From Acholoe squamosa (lineage: Eukaryota; Annelida; Polychaeta; Phyllodocida; Polynoidae), in NCBI GenBank assembly GCA_949317995.1, contig OX439036.1, positions 5,932,356 through 5,996,355 of the forward strand: DNA of 64,000 bases. Reading direction: 5' to 3'. Made by a program: the position numbers and the translations under genes. Of this stretch, positions 8,240 to 20,567 are shown one piece after another; the first letter of the stretch is position 1; each line of letters opens with the position of its first letter. Below the pieces are notes generated by a model, which worked only from the letters and a program-made list of their open reading frames with translations, was not told the origin of the DNA and ran no database searches.

Positions 8240-11200
8240 TTATTTCTGGAAAAGGTATTTTGTTTCTTTTTCTTTTTTCTTTCTTTTAGGTATACTATAG
8301 TGTCCATAAGCAAGAGATTTTATCCCGCTATCACATAAATATCTTTTATCTTCAAAAGGAGAAAGAGAAATCTTATGTAGGGAAATGGTATACACTTTAT
8401 GTTTAAGACTTACTATATTACAGAATTGATCTTCTCTTATTTTATTTTTAAATAAGACTTTTTTAAAGTTACTATGTTTTATTTCTTGTATACAACTTAT
8501 TTTTATGCCTTTCACTTTTTTCTCTTCTTCTCCAGTTTCATAAAGAATAGAATACATTTTAGGTCTTAATGCTATAAATTCTTTTATTTTTTTCCCTCCT
8601 GTTTCATCTTTGAATTTTCCTAAAACTTTCATATTTTTAGAGGAAAATAAAGGATGACTTTCTTTAAGATTAGAAAAATCAAAATAATTTTCAATATTTT
8701 TTATCTTTTTTAAGAAATGTTCATCTTTAATATAATAAATGAATGAGTCTGTATCCGTGTATAACAATTGAATAATGCTTTCTGAAAAAGCAGGTAACAT
8801 GATATTATAATGAAAATTAAACATCCATAATTTTGATAGTTCTAATACTGTAAATCCTATGTATATAGGTTTATTTAAAAGAATTCGTTCTTTGTTATAT
8901 TGTATACCTACGAAGTCTTTTTGAAAGATGTGAAGTGATTTAAAATTTGGTTTTCTTATAAGTTTTTCACTTACTAAAGGATTAGAAGTTAATTTCATAG
9001 TTGATCTTTTCTTAACATTTTCTAACGTTTTCCCAAAAGTGCTGTTAATTAAAAGCTTAAAAAATTCTTTGTCAAAAGAAGAAGTAGCTAAGGTTCTTTT
9101 TGTTGTATTAAAATCGATGTATGGTTTCATCCAATCTTTTTGTTTGAATGAAAGAACTCTATGTATTTTTTTAATTTTCATTCCTAGGTTTAGATATAGC
9201 TTTAAGTTACGGTAATGTATAACATAATTTTCCTTTTGATTTAAATTACATATCAATTTTTTTCCTCCTTTTTTATATGAAATTCCTATGTCTTTGAGTA
9301 CTTGTTCAGCATAAGTGGATAAATCTTCCTTTTTTATTTCTAATTTTTCTGGTGCTAAAGGAAAAGAATTATGTCTATCATGAAGGTTTGCAGGATAAGA
9401 TAGAGTTACTTCCATAATATAGCCTGTTTCATTATCGTCTGGAATGTTACATATTTCTAATTTATTTATTTCTTTTTTTTCTAACCATTTGAAATCAGAA
9501 ATAGGTAAAAAATCTGCTAAACATTTTCCATATAAATTATTGCAATCAATATAAAAAATATGTTCATCAGGTTGTTCTGCTATGGCAAACCTGTGCGAAA
9601 CATTAGTTATCCCTCCTCTTACACCTGTTTCTATGAAATTGTACATTTCTATGTCCGAAAATAAATCTAATTTAACCCCAGTATATTTCAACATGGCTTG
9701 ATAACTTAAGCTTGGTGAAGTAAGAAAATGTGACGGATCTAATCCATAGTAATCTAAAGCCTTTTCTCTGAAAGATTCGAAAACGTCACATAAAAGCAAA
9801 ACATCTATTTTTAAATATTCTTTCAAATAATCTTTTAGGTTCTTGCATTTGAAAGCTTTGAACATAAAAAGAGCATGCTGGTAATCTTCGTCAGAAATGT
9901 TTTCTTTTGTTAAAGAAGAATAAAAATATTTTCTTGCAGGCAATTTTTTTTCTTTCAAAACACTCCATGAATTTATATAATCATAACACATAACTCCTTT
10001 ACGGATAACATAAGGTAATAATTTTTTATCTTTTAAATGCCTCCTTGTTTCATAGAAGTCATCAGTTCCTTTTTCATTCATAAGATTTGCTAATTTAGCT
10101 AAAGAAGTAGGAAGAAATTGAAAAGAATCTATGAAACGAAAATTTTCAAAACTTAAAGTCAAAAATTTTTCTGACGATTTTGCTATAACAGATATATTTT
10201 TCTCGTCCACATATTTATACAATTTTTGAATAAGAAAATGAGTGTCATAGTTCATGCTATTATGAATAACAATAGGTATTTTTAATTTATCCATCCTTAA
10301 AGACGTATAAGTAAGATTACATCTGTTACAAGCATAATTTATGTCTCTCCCTTTACCTTCTCGCCCTATATGAGAATGATCTAAAACTTTACGTATACCT
10401 TTACGAGTCAATGAAACCCCACAAACGTAACATTTTCTCTGCTTAGCTATATGAGAAATATCCTGAGGAGTTAATTTCATAGGTTCTCTTTTATGGTGTA
10501 AAATATAAGATATTTCAGCTCTTTTTTGATATAAATAAGAGACAAAATTTGATATGACATTTTTTCCTACATATATGAATGGATCTTGATTGTATTCTTT
10601 ATATTTTGACACCATTATAGCACCGAAAGCATTTAATTTATGTTCGCGTTCACATAAAGATTTACCTTTATAAATTGGTTCTTTCATTTTATAATTATAA
10701 CATTCAAAATCTGCATAAATGATAAAAGGACTTTTTACTTTATTTTTGAAATCTGAAAAATTAAGATGTGAACCTGTAGGTGGCATATAGTATCCTTGTC
10801 CTACGTAAGGATTTTTATTACAATTCTGAGTTATGTGGGACTTATATTTTTTTTCTGAGCAAAAAGATATCAAGCATTTGTAACAAAAATATCTAGTTTT
10901 TTTTCCAAAAAAAAGGTCTTATAAACTTATGTAAATTCCTAATCAAATAGTAGTGATCATCATATAATAATAAATCAACATGTCTTCCTTCAGAAACAGT
11001 AGTCGAATTAGTAGAAATATACATAGGGAAAGGTTGAATTATCTTTTGCTCTGTTTCTAACATACCAAATACATTTATTGTTAGATTGTTCTTTTTTTCA
11101 AATTGTGATATTTCATTTAATTTCACAGGAAAAGTAATAAAAGAAAGATTCAATTCATTTAAAAAAATATCATAAGATTTTGCTAAATTTGAATTATTTG

Positions 11201-11723
11201 TTACTTTATGTAGACCAGCTAAAACAGAATAAAGAAAGCATTTATTACCAGTTCCTTTTATATTTAAAATCGATTTTTTTTTGTCTATTAAGTCTTTAGT
11301 ATTTTGTGTTTCTTTTCCTCCTAAAGGGTTATATTTAAAAATTGAAATTCTAAGAACTTTGATTTTTTTAAGAAACCATCCTGATCCCATGTGAAGGAAA
11401 GAATCAAAAAATCCTAATATAATAGAAAAACTAGACCTAATTGTTTCTTCTAAATTCAAAGAATCAAAGCCGAATTGAACCGGACTTAAAAACCATGGTT
11501 CTATTTGAAAATATTCACTAGTTTCTAAGTTATATTTTCCTAAAATAACGCAAAGTCCTATCTGAAATTTAACTCCACCTTCTTCTTTCTTTACTTTTAA
11601 TATTTTTTTCTTCACTTTTTTTAAATTTTTGAACAGAAATAAATCAGGATCATATTTTAAAGAATTAGGAATGATATCATATTCTGTGATAAGATTTTTT
11701 AATGCTCTACGACGATAAATCAT
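8240..11723 (-). pseudogene. Polinton protein-primed DNA polymerase B region
   Basis: The enzyme replicates the linear element using a terminal-protein primer. The N-terminal domain typical of Polinton polymerases is present (GSGWFLKKIKVLRISIF, then GNKCFLYSVLAGLHK). The 3'-5' exonuclease motifs follow: IIYADFECYN, VIHNSMNYDTHFL and YLKIDVLLL. The Cys/His knot CYVCG...DHSH...CNRCN is present. Polymerase motif A is YIDCNNLYG, motif B KLLINSTFGKTLEN and motif C YTDTDSF, with ALRPKMYS near the end. It starts directly at the stop of the minor-capsid-like gene (TAATG overlap). Coordinates give the recognisable extent. It belongs to the broken element described in the element entry. Confidence 0.93.
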
Positions 11724-12652
11724 TAGACTAGCGGTCTGAAATGTAAAACCAAAAACACTGTTCCGTATTCAAATTTAACAAGATCTCCTAAGTCATCACA
11801 GACAGTTATTTGAATTTCTTGTATTTCATTTCTTTTAAGTTTTTTATAATATGGAGTAACAAAAACTTCTGTTATGTCATCACCAAAGCTTCCTGTGCAT
11901 CTTATTGTTCTTAAAAGTGGAACTTGTTTGTTTCCTACTACTTCATTACAAACTATGTTGCTATATATATAAATATTAGATGCTATGTAATGCAAATTAG
12001 GAACCCCACCCGCTATGAAATTTTCATATTCATTTGGTCCTAAATTTGATGCTATTTTTTTATATTCTTCAAAATTTTCTAAAGGAGGTCCCATGAAAGA
12101 CACAGTGTTTCCTTCTTTTTTCTCAGCTTTTTCATGTAAATCTAATCTTAACAAAGAAGACAAATCAGAAGAAAAAGTTACTACGTCTCCTTTTCCTACT
12201 TTAAGAATAGGTTTTAAATTTTGTGGTTCTATTTTCATAAAAGGTTTTCGCTCTTTTTTAAAGAAAACATCATCAGGATAAATATCAATTTTTTCTAGAA
12301 CAGAATTTATAGTTCCAATAAGGTTATTAATAGAATTATAATTTCCATAAGGAATTCTTTCTACTATGAACCTTTTCTCCAGGGTAACATCACTTGCAGA
12401 ATTTGCTATGAACACATTTTTTTTAAATTTAAAAAAATTTCTTTCCACTATTATAGTTCTGTTTCGTTCTGGTCTTTCAGGAAAATTATACCAAGAAATA
12501 GGTATATTAACTTCCACCACTCCAACCTCCCATTCCCCTTTCAATGTAATAGTCGATGGTAAATTCACATAATAAGAACTCGTTTTGTTTTCCCTAGAAG
12601 GGTGAATAGTATTTGAAGGTAAATTCACGTAAAAAGGAGAGGAAATTGACAT
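11723..12652 (-). CDS. Polinton conserved virion-type protein, 309 aa
   Basis: This protein type regularly accompanies Polinton polymerases. It begins with a polar peptide SPFYVNLPSNTI that is repeated 20 residues later as SSYYVNLPSTIT. The stretch LKGEWEVGVVEVNIPISWYN and, near the end, VPLLRTIRCTG and FEYGTVFLVLHFRPLV look conserved. Alternating beta-type segments make a jelly-roll minor capsid (penton-like) protein a reasonable guess, not a proven one. Its stop overlaps the polymerase start by one base. A TGAGATAAA motif lies 57-65 bases upstream (12709-12717), so this gene and the polymerase probably share a promoter. Confidence 0.75.
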   Translation of the reverse strand: MSISSPFYVNLPSNTIHPSRENKTSSYYVNLPSTITLKGEWEVGVVEVNIPISWYNFPERPERNRTIIVERNFFKFKKNVFIANSASDVTLEKRFIVERIPYGNYNSINNLIGTINSVLEKIDIYPDDVFFKKERKPFMKIEPQNLKPILKVGKGDVVTFSSDLSSLLRLDLHEKAEKKEGNTVSFMGPPLENFEEYKKIASNLGPNEYENFIAGGVPNLHYIASNIYIYSNIVCNEVVGNKQVPLLRTIRCTGSFGDDITEVFVTPYYKKLKRNEIQEIQITVCDDLGDLVKFEYGTVFLVLHFRPLV

Positions 12653-12708
12653 TTTTTTATAAGTAGTTTCTCTGAAAATGTATATAATCTAACATTTTAT
12701 GTAGGTCT

Positions 12709-12717
12709 TTTATCTCA
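12709..12717 (-). promoter_or_regulatory. Polinton TGAGATAAA motif, 309-aa gene and polymerase
   Basis: Minus-strand TGAGATAAA, 57-65 bases upstream of the start at 12652. It marks the rightmost promoter-like signal before the 80-bp tandem repeat. Confidence 0.55.
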
Positions 12718-12729
12718 GAGAAATTTAAA

Positions 12730-13520
12730 GAATCATAGAAGGCAGCATACAAATTGATATTTGTGCTGGACATAAACATCAGAGGGGAGCACTTTTATAT
12801 ATTTTTCCATATGTTCCATCTGGAGGTAACTAATAACAAAACTCAAAACCAATTTTTGTGCTCCATCTGGTGGTCAGTTAAGAAATTACTGTATGTTATG
12901 AACTTAATCCATAGAGGGCAGCATACGAAGCAATATTTGTGCTCCATCTAGTGGTTAGTTAGGAAATTACTGTATGTCATAAACTTAATCCATAGAGGGC
13001 AGCATATAAACCAATATTTATGCTCTATCTGGTGGTCAGTTAAGAAATTGCTGTATGTTATAAACTTATTCCATAGAGGGCAGCATACAAAGCAATATTT
13101 ATGCTCCATCTAGTGGTTTACTGTATGTCATGAACTTAATCCATAGAGGACAGCATATAAACCAATATTTATGCTCCATCTGGTGGTCAGTTAAGAAATT
13201 ACTGTATGTTATGAACTTAATCCATAGAGGGTAGCATATAAACCAATATTTATGTTTGCTATGAACTTGATCCATAGAGGGCAGCGTACAAACCAATATT
13301 TGCATTAAACTTAAACATCAGAGGGCAGCACTTTTATATATTTTTCCATGTGCTCCATCTGGAGGTGACTAGTTATAAAACTCAAAACCAATATTTGTGC
13401 TCTATCTGGTGGTCAGTCAGGAAGTTACTGTTTGTATTAAATTTAAACCATAAAGTGCAGCATGTAAACCAATGTTTGTGTTTAACTTATGTTAGTAAGG
13501 GTTAAAGGAGCAGTCTATTA
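12730..13520. repeat. About 80-bp tandem repeat next to Polinton genes
   Basis: Roughly nine imperfect units alternate an atagagggcagcatac-type block with a gctccatctggtggtcag-type block. The spacer reads ttaagaaattactgtatg. Unit lengths vary and some units are internally shortened. A single related block (gagggcagcac) recurs at about 13932, between the array and the Cys/His-rich gene. Confidence 0.85.
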
Positions 13521-13551
13521 AATCTATTATAGATTAATAGAAAGCAGAATT

Positions 13552-13552
<1 letters not shown>

Positions 13553-13619
<67 letters not shown>
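13553..13619. repeat. (TA)n microsatellite
   Basis: An almost pure TA run of about 60 bases. The 380 bases after it (to 14000) hold short duplicated phrases (aaggtcgagattcattag and ttttatgtatacata) but no gene. Confidence 0.95.
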
Positions 13620-14000
13620 CAAAGTCTTTAACTTTAAAGTTAACTGAAAGAGGGCTGCATGTTTAATCTGAATGAAATAATCGGATTTGAAAGACTCTTA
13701 TGACTTTGAGATTCATTAGTTAAAGGTCGAGATTGAGATTAATTAATTAAAGGTCGAGATTCATTAGTAGAAGGTCATATGCTTAAATAGTAAGATACAA
13801 TGTGCTTCCTCTTAAGTGAAATTGCTTAAAAATAAGATTACTATTTGTGCAAGAGTTAGATTTTATGTATACATAACTTTTGAAGATTTTATGTATACAT
13901 ATCTTTTGAAAGACTTTATATTTTTAAAACCAGAGGGCAGCACATTGAATCTTAAAAGAACAAAGAAGATACATTCAGTCATTGATTTCAATGTTTTTAT

Positions 14001-14831
14001 TCAAAATAGAAACACCTTAGGCATTTTTTCTTTTTTCAACATAGAAAATGATTCAGATTTTTTTTGTAAAAATAACATAAAATCATCAACACAAACTGGT
14101 TTCCTTTGCATCCATGTCATATCACAATATTTACATTTCCTTGGTTTACTTTCTGTTTTAGTAATAAAAAATTGAAAACATTTCGCATGAACCGGTTGCA
14201 TGCAACAATACATATAACTAACATCAGTACTGTTCATTGAAAGAATAAGCATGGACGAACAAAGTTTACAATACATGTAATGGACAGACATTTTATGTTC
14301 TTTCTTTCTCATTTGATCGCGAACTTTTCTCTTTAATGTACCTAAAATATAATTTTGAGGGTCAACATTTATTAAATATTTTTTATCAGCAGGTTTCATC
14401 ATTTCAAATATATCTTCAAAAAATGGAATCTCTAAAAGATCACAAGCAAAACACATTATTTTATAATAAAAATTTCTATATTTATAAAAGATACAACACA
14501 TTTTAATTGCTATAGGTAATAACATAGGATCTGATAAGATAATATTCATTATTTCTTCTAAAAGATATGAAGATTGAAAGAAATCAGAAAAAAAGATCAA
14601 AGCTTCCATCCTGATTTCTTTTAATAAAATAAATGAATTGATAGACGAAAGGGCTAAAAATATTTTTTTCGCTTCTTTTACACTCATATAACTTTGAATA
14701 GGGAAACTAATATCAATTAATTCATTTATTTTTCCAGTAAAAGTTAACATAGCTTGAAAATAATATACACGATCTAAAAGCAAAGAATGGTTCACTTGAA
14801 TAAGCATAACTGAAATATTTGACAAGCACAA
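14001..14831 (-). CDS. Cys/His zinc-binding protein, 276 aa, possibly Polinton-borne
   Basis: The family is not recognised. The first 170 residues are helical and hydrophobic. The C-terminal third has a zinc-binding pattern resembling a short RING or treble-clef domain: C-x2-C (YCKLC), then a CC pair followed by H-x2-C (VHAKCF), then C-x2-C (CKYC) before DMTW. Base composition and strand match the Polinton genes to the left, but it is separated from them by an 80-bp tandem repeat and a TA microsatellite. It may be a cargo gene near the element's right end. Viral RING-type proteins often act on host ubiquitin pathways. Whether this one does is unknown. Confidence 0.5.
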   Translation of the reverse strand: MCLSNISVMLIQVNHSLLLDRVYYFQAMLTFTGKINELIDISFPIQSYMSVKEAKKIFLALSSINSFILLKEIRMEALIFFSDFFQSSYLLEEIMNIILSDPMLLPIAIKMCCIFYKYRNFYYKIMCFACDLLEIPFFEDIFEMMKPADKKYLINVDPQNYILGTLKRKVRDQMRKKEHKMSVHYMYCKLCSSMLILSMNSTDVSYMYCCMQPVHAKCFQFFITKTESKPRKCKYCDMTWMQRKPVCVDDFMLFLQKKSESFSMLKKEKMPKVFLF

Positions 14832-15311
14832 AACCAGCTTGCAGTTTGCTAACTAAAATATTTCACCTGGTTTATACAACTATATGGTCTGCTTTAACAG
14901 GCATATAGATAGGACTCTTATTTATAGAAAGGTTTATTTCATGTCTTATATATAACCCGATAGTAAGCATAATTAATTTCGATAATCACTTTCCCAACAA
15001 TGAAAAAACAATTTTTCTTATGTTTTCTGGCATATATATTTACTTTTTTCCCACCTCATTCTTCAGTTATAACATGTTTTTCAATGTGACGATAATTATA
15101 ACACATGAATTTAACAACTATATAGGCCCCAGATGGCATTCTTCTAGGCTTCGTGGACTGGTCCAAATGGATTAAAGATGGTATATGTCAGGGCAGCCAT
15201 CCAACTCAGACAGTAATTTTCAGCACCTAAACAGAAAAGGAGTTTAACAATAAAACCTAGGAGAAATTTTCCAAGTCCAATCAGATGATGGATTAGAATA
15301 TTTTAAAAACT
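14832..15311. other. A+T-rich spacer, possible Polinton right edge
   Basis: No gene, and no inverted match to the window's left end was found by eye. Composition shifts from A+T-rich to mixed near 15120, where the satellite-associated sequence begins. This is one candidate for the right border of the Polinton. Confidence 0.4.
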
Positions 15312-15860
15312 AACCTAAAGGCACAGTCTCAGCAGTGCACCATGTCTCAATGTAAGATGGTTAGTGATGCAAGCTGTTACTACAGCAGGCCTAACTTGGT
15401 GCACTGCTGTTAGATGGTCAGTGATACAAGCTGTTACTACAGCAGGCCTGCAAACTCCTCGTGTTATATAGGAAACCCAATGCCATAAGCTCCGCCCCTT
15501 GCGGATCTCAACCAATCTGCACTCAGTTTCATGTTAAAATCAAACCAGTGAGCTAAATAGTCCTCTCTGAAAACAGTTATTTCAATGAATTTGGGTTATA
15601 TAACAGAGAAAATTGTCAAACCTATGAATAATTAGCAGAGTAATAACAAGCAAAAGTGTTTCAATTGTCTCAAATACCTATAATTCAACCATGAAAACAG
15701 TGGAAAATTGGCGGAAGATAACAAGGTGAAGCGGTTCTTATGGGAAGGTTCCAGAAATAAACAGTGAAGACTGAGAAAAAGAGGGATTTTATTTTATTGT
15801 GGGAACTTCATCTGTTATTTCTTTATTTCCTTGTTTGCATCGAATTAAAGCCATTTTTGG
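15312..15860. repeat. Left flanking segment of the satellite block
   Basis: It shares order and sequence with 24018-24352: first ctaaaggcacagtctcagca, then atataggaaacccaa and ataagctccgcccc, then caaccaatc, then agtgaagactgagaaa and ttgtttgcatcgaattaaag. The two copies point the same way and enclose the satellite. Weaker, diverged relatives lie inside it at about 16136-16345 and 17485-17710. The left copy has an internal duplication of the gatgcaagctgttactacag block. Confidence 0.75.
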
Positions 15861-18139
15861 CCAAAAAATAATTCCTAAGACTGAACCCACTGAACACCTA
15901 GCCTGCTGAAATCTTTTCTAAGTCCAACTCAGACAATTTCCAGCACCTAACCAGAAAAATAATTTCTAAGACTGAACCCACTGAATACCTAATCTGCAGA
16001 AATCTTTTTTAAGTCCAACTCAGTCAATTTCTAGCACCTAACCAGAAAATAATTTCTAAAACTAAGACCGCTAACTTTTCTAGGTCCAACTCAAAAATGG
16101 ACTTAGAAAATGTCTCCTCCTAAGTCCACTGAAGCCTTAGCCTGAGGAAACTCACCTCTACATCTTTAATCCCATGTTAAAACCACAGCAGAATCTAAAC
16201 TCCTTGCCACAATGTAAGAACCAAAGCAGACATTCAAAACTCCTTGTCATATATATGGAACCACAACCACAAGCCATACCTCTATGTAAACTCATCCAAT
16301 CACAACAAAGATTTCTTTGAGCAGTTTAGGGCCATCCGACTGAATACCTAGCCTGCTAAAATTTCTTCTAAGTCCAACTCAAACAATTTCCAGCACCTAA
16401 CCAGGAAATAATTCCTGAGACTGAACCCACTGAATACCTAGCCTGCAGAAATCTTTTCTAAGTCAAACTGGCACAATATTCCAGCACCTGACCAGAAAAT
16501 AATTTCTGAAACTAAAACTAGTAAGTACCTAGCCTGCAGAAATCCTTTCTAAGTCCAACTCAGGCAATATTTTCCTGCACCTAACCAGAAAATAATTTTT
16601 GCTTACAGTGTGGAATGGCTAGAATGTCAACACGATCATTGATCTTTGCTATTTACTCATAGTGTGGAATGCCTGGAAAATCTACCTGTTCATTAATCTT
16701 TGCTGTTTACTTACAATGTGGAATGCCTGGAATGTTTACGCAGTAGAAACTAGTATTAAATGACTGAAAACTTTTCTAAGACCACTGGTTTGAGACGAAC
16801 AGAGAATTTCTAAAAGTGAAATCACTTACAGTCAAGTCACAATCATTCAGTGTTAATTCTCATGAGATCAGATATGTAATACTGTATCTCCCCTTAATAA
16901 TCCAGTCCAACTCAAACAATATAATTTCCAGCACCTAACCAGAAAATAATTTCTAAGACTGAACCCACTGGATACCTAGCCTGCTGAAAACTTTTCTAAG
17001 TCCAACTCAAAAATGGACTAAGAATATTTCTCCTAAGTAAACAGTGAAGACTGAGAAAAAGAGGGATTTTATTTTTATTGTGGGAACTTCATCTGTTATG
17101 GCTTTATTTCCTTGTTTGCAATGAATTAAAGTCATTTTTGACTAAATATTAATTCCTAAGACTGAACCCACTAAACACCTAACCTGCTGAAATCTTTTCT
17201 AGACAATAAATTCCTGCATCTAACCAGAAAATAATTCCTAAGACTGAACCCACTAAATACCTAGCCTGCTGAAATCTTTTCTAAGTCCAACTCAGACAAT
17301 TTCAAGCACCTAACCAGAAAAATAATTTCTAAGACTGAACCCACTGAATACCTAATCTGCAGAAACCTTTTCTAAGTCCAACTCAGGCAATTTTTAGCAC
17401 CTAACCAGAAAATAATTTCTAAACCTAAGACCGCTAACTTTTCTAGGTCCAACTCAAAAATGGACTTAGATAATGTCTCCTCCTAAGTCCACTGAAGCCT
17501 TAGCCTGAAGAAACTCACCTCTATATCTTCAATCCCATGTTGAAACCACAGCAGGATCCAAACTCATTGCTTCAATTTAGGAACCAAAGCAGACATTCAA
17601 AACTCCTTGTCATATATATGGAACCACATCCACAAGCCATACCTCTATGTAAACTCAACCAATCACAACAAAGATTTCTTTGAGCAGTTTAGGGCCATCC
17701 GACTGAATACCTAGCCTGCTAAAATCTTGTCTAAGTCCAACTCAAACAATTTCCAGCACCTAACCAGAAAATAACTTATAAAACTGAACCCACTGAATAC
17801 CTAGTCTGCTGAAATCGTTTCTGAGTCCAACTCAGACAATTTCCAGTACCTTACCAGAAAAAAACTTAGAAAATTTTTAAGAATAAAACCACAGGTTTGG
17901 GGAGGTAGGAGAAAGGGATCAAACCTGAGTGACTTGAGAGCATGGTTAGGGGAGGTATAAGACCGGTAAGAGACCTCAGGGGAGCTGGGAGAATGGTCAA
18001 GGGAGAATGGCTAGGAGAAGTAGGAGATTGAGCAGCTAAAAACTTTTCTAAGACCATTGGTTTAAAACAGGCAGGAAATTTCTATGAGTAAAATCATGGA
18101 ATACCTAGACTGCGAAAACCTTGTCTAGCATAATTTCCA

Positions 18140-20567
18140 GCACCTAACCAGAAAATAATTTCCCCCACTAAATACCTAGTCTGCTGAAATCTTTTCTGAG
18201 TCCAACTCAGACAATTTCCAGCACCTAACCAGAAAATAATTCCTAAGACTGGACTAACTAAATACCTAGCCTGCAGAAATCCTTTCTAAGTCCAACTCAG
18301 GCAATATTTTCCAGCACCTAACCAGAAAATATTTTCTGCTTACAGTGTGGAATGTCTAGAATGTTAACATGATCATTTATCTTTGCTATTTACTCACAGG
18401 CTGGAATGTCTAGAATGTCTACCTAGTCATTAATCTTGTTGTTTACTTGCAGTGCGGAATGTCTGGAATGTCTACGCGATCATTAATCATTGCTATTTAC
18501 TCGCAGTGTGGAATGCCTGGAATGTCTACCTGATCATTAATCTTTGCTGTTTACTAACAATGTAAAATGCCTGAAATGTTTACGCAGTAGAAACTAGTAT
18601 TAAATGACTGAAAACTTTTCTAAGACCACTGGTTTAAACAAACAGGAAAATCACTTACAGTGAAGTCACAATAATCCAGTATTAATTCTCATGAGATCAG
18701 ATATGTAATACTGTATCTGTCCTTAATAATCCAGTCCAACTCAAACAATAATTTTTAGCACCTAACCAGAAAATGATTTTGAAACTAAGACCACTGAAAA
18801 CTTAGTGTGCAATAAACCTTTCTAAATCCAACTCAGACAATTTCCAGCACCTAACCAGAAAATAATTTCCCCCACTGAATACCTAGTCTGCTGAAATCTT
18901 TTTTGAGTCCAACTCAGACAATTTCTAGCACCTTACCAGAAAAGGACTTAGAACATTTTTAAGAATAAAACCACAGGTTTGGGGAGGTAGGAGAAAGGGA
19001 TCAAACCTGAGTGACTTGAGAGGATGGTTAGGGGAGGCATAAGACCGGTAGCAGACCTCAGGGGAGCTGGGAGAATGGTCAAGGGAGAATGGTTAGGAGA
19101 GGTAGGAGCTAGCATTGAGTAGCTGAAAACTTTTCTAAGACCACTGGTTTGAAACAGGCAGGAAATTTCTATGAGTAAAATCATGGAATACCTAGCCTGC
19201 GAAAACCTTGTCTAGAATAATTTCCAGCACCTAACCAGAAAATATTTTCCCCCTCTGAATACCTAGTCTGCTGAAATCTTTTCTGAGTCCAACTCAGACA
19301 ATTTCCAGTACCTAACCAGAAAATAATTTCCCCCACTGAATACCTAGTCTGCTGAAATCTTTTCTGAGTCCAACTCAGACAAATTCCAGCACCTAACTAG
19401 AAAAGGACTTTTAAGAATAAAACCACAGGTTTGAGGAGGTAGGAAAAAGGGATCAAACCTGCCTAAAATGTTTACGCAGTAGAAACTAGTATTAAATGAC
19501 TGAAAACTTTTCTAAGACCACTGGTTTAAACAAACAGGAAAATCACTTACAGTGAAGTCACAATAATCCAGTATTAATTCTCATGAGATCAGATATGTAA
19601 TACTGTATCTGTCCTTAATAATCCAGTCCAACTCAAACAATAATTTTCAGCACCTAACCAGAAAATGATTTTGAAACTAAGACCACTGAAAACTTAGTGT
19701 GCAATAAACCTTTCTAAATCCAACTCAGACAATTTCCAGCACCTAACCAGAAAATAATTTCCCCCACTGAATACCTAGTCTGCTGAAATCTTTTTTGAGT
19801 CCAACTCAGACAATTTCTAGCACCTTACCAGAAAAGGACTTAGAACATTTTTAAGAATAAAACCACAGGTTTGGGGAGGTAGGAGAAAGGGATCAAACCT
19901 GAGTGACTTGAGAGGATGGTTAGGGGAGGCATAAGACCGGTAGCAGACCTCAGGGGAGCTGGGAGAATGGTCAAGGGAGAATGGTTAGGAGAGGTAGGAG
20001 CTAGCATTGAGTAGCTGAAAACTTTTCTAAGACCACTGGTTTGAAACAGGCAGGAAATTTCTATGAGTAAAATCATGGAATACCTAGCCTGCGAAAACCT
20101 TGTCTAGAATAATTTCCAGCACCTAACCAGAAAATATTTCCCCCCTCTGAATACCTAGTCTGCTGAAATCTTTTCTGAGTCCAACTCAGACAATTTCCAG
20201 CACCTAACCAGAAAATAATTTCCCTCACTGAATACCTAGTCTGCTGAAATCTTTTCTGAGTCCAACTCAGACAATTTCCAGCACCTAACCAGAAAAGAAC
20301 TTAGAAAATTTTTAAGAATAAAACCACAGGTTTGGGGAGGTAAGAAAAAGGGATCAAACTGACTGACTTGAGAGGATGGTCAAGGGGGTATAAGGCCGGT
20401 AGCAGACCTCAGGGGAGCTGAGGGAATGGTCTAGGGAGAATGGCTAGCAGAGGTAGGAGCTAGCATTGAGCAGCCCTAAGACCACTGGTTTAAAACAGAC
20501 AGGAAATTTCTATGAGTAAAATCATGGAATACCTAGCCCGTGAAAACCTTGTCTAGCATAATTTCCA
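18140..20567. repeat. Higher-order satellite unit, copy 1 (2,428 bp)
   Basis: Near-identical to 20568-22995, offset 2,428 bases. It contains an internal 892-base duplication (for example 18948-19184 and 19840-20076). The block boundaries are approximate. Confidence 0.85.

Larger units (their letters stand above)
1..14900 (-). mobile_element. Polinton/Maverick fossil, nearly complete
   Basis: A run of A+T-rich minus-strand genes contains the diagnostic Polinton set: RVE-type integrase, protein-primed family-B DNA polymerase, FtsK/HerA-type ATPase, adenain-like cysteine protease and double-jelly-roll major capsid protein. Core genes span 69-12652. No terminal inverted repeat was found: the left end is outside or at the window edge. 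The right end is uncertain, either near 12.7 kb or just past the Cys/His-rich gene ending at 14831. Most genes are still open over their usual length, which suggests a recent insertion. About two breaks are visible at gene level, so it is treated as a broken young fossil. Neighbouring genes often overlap by 1-4 bases, as is common in compact viral genomes. Confidence 0.93.
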
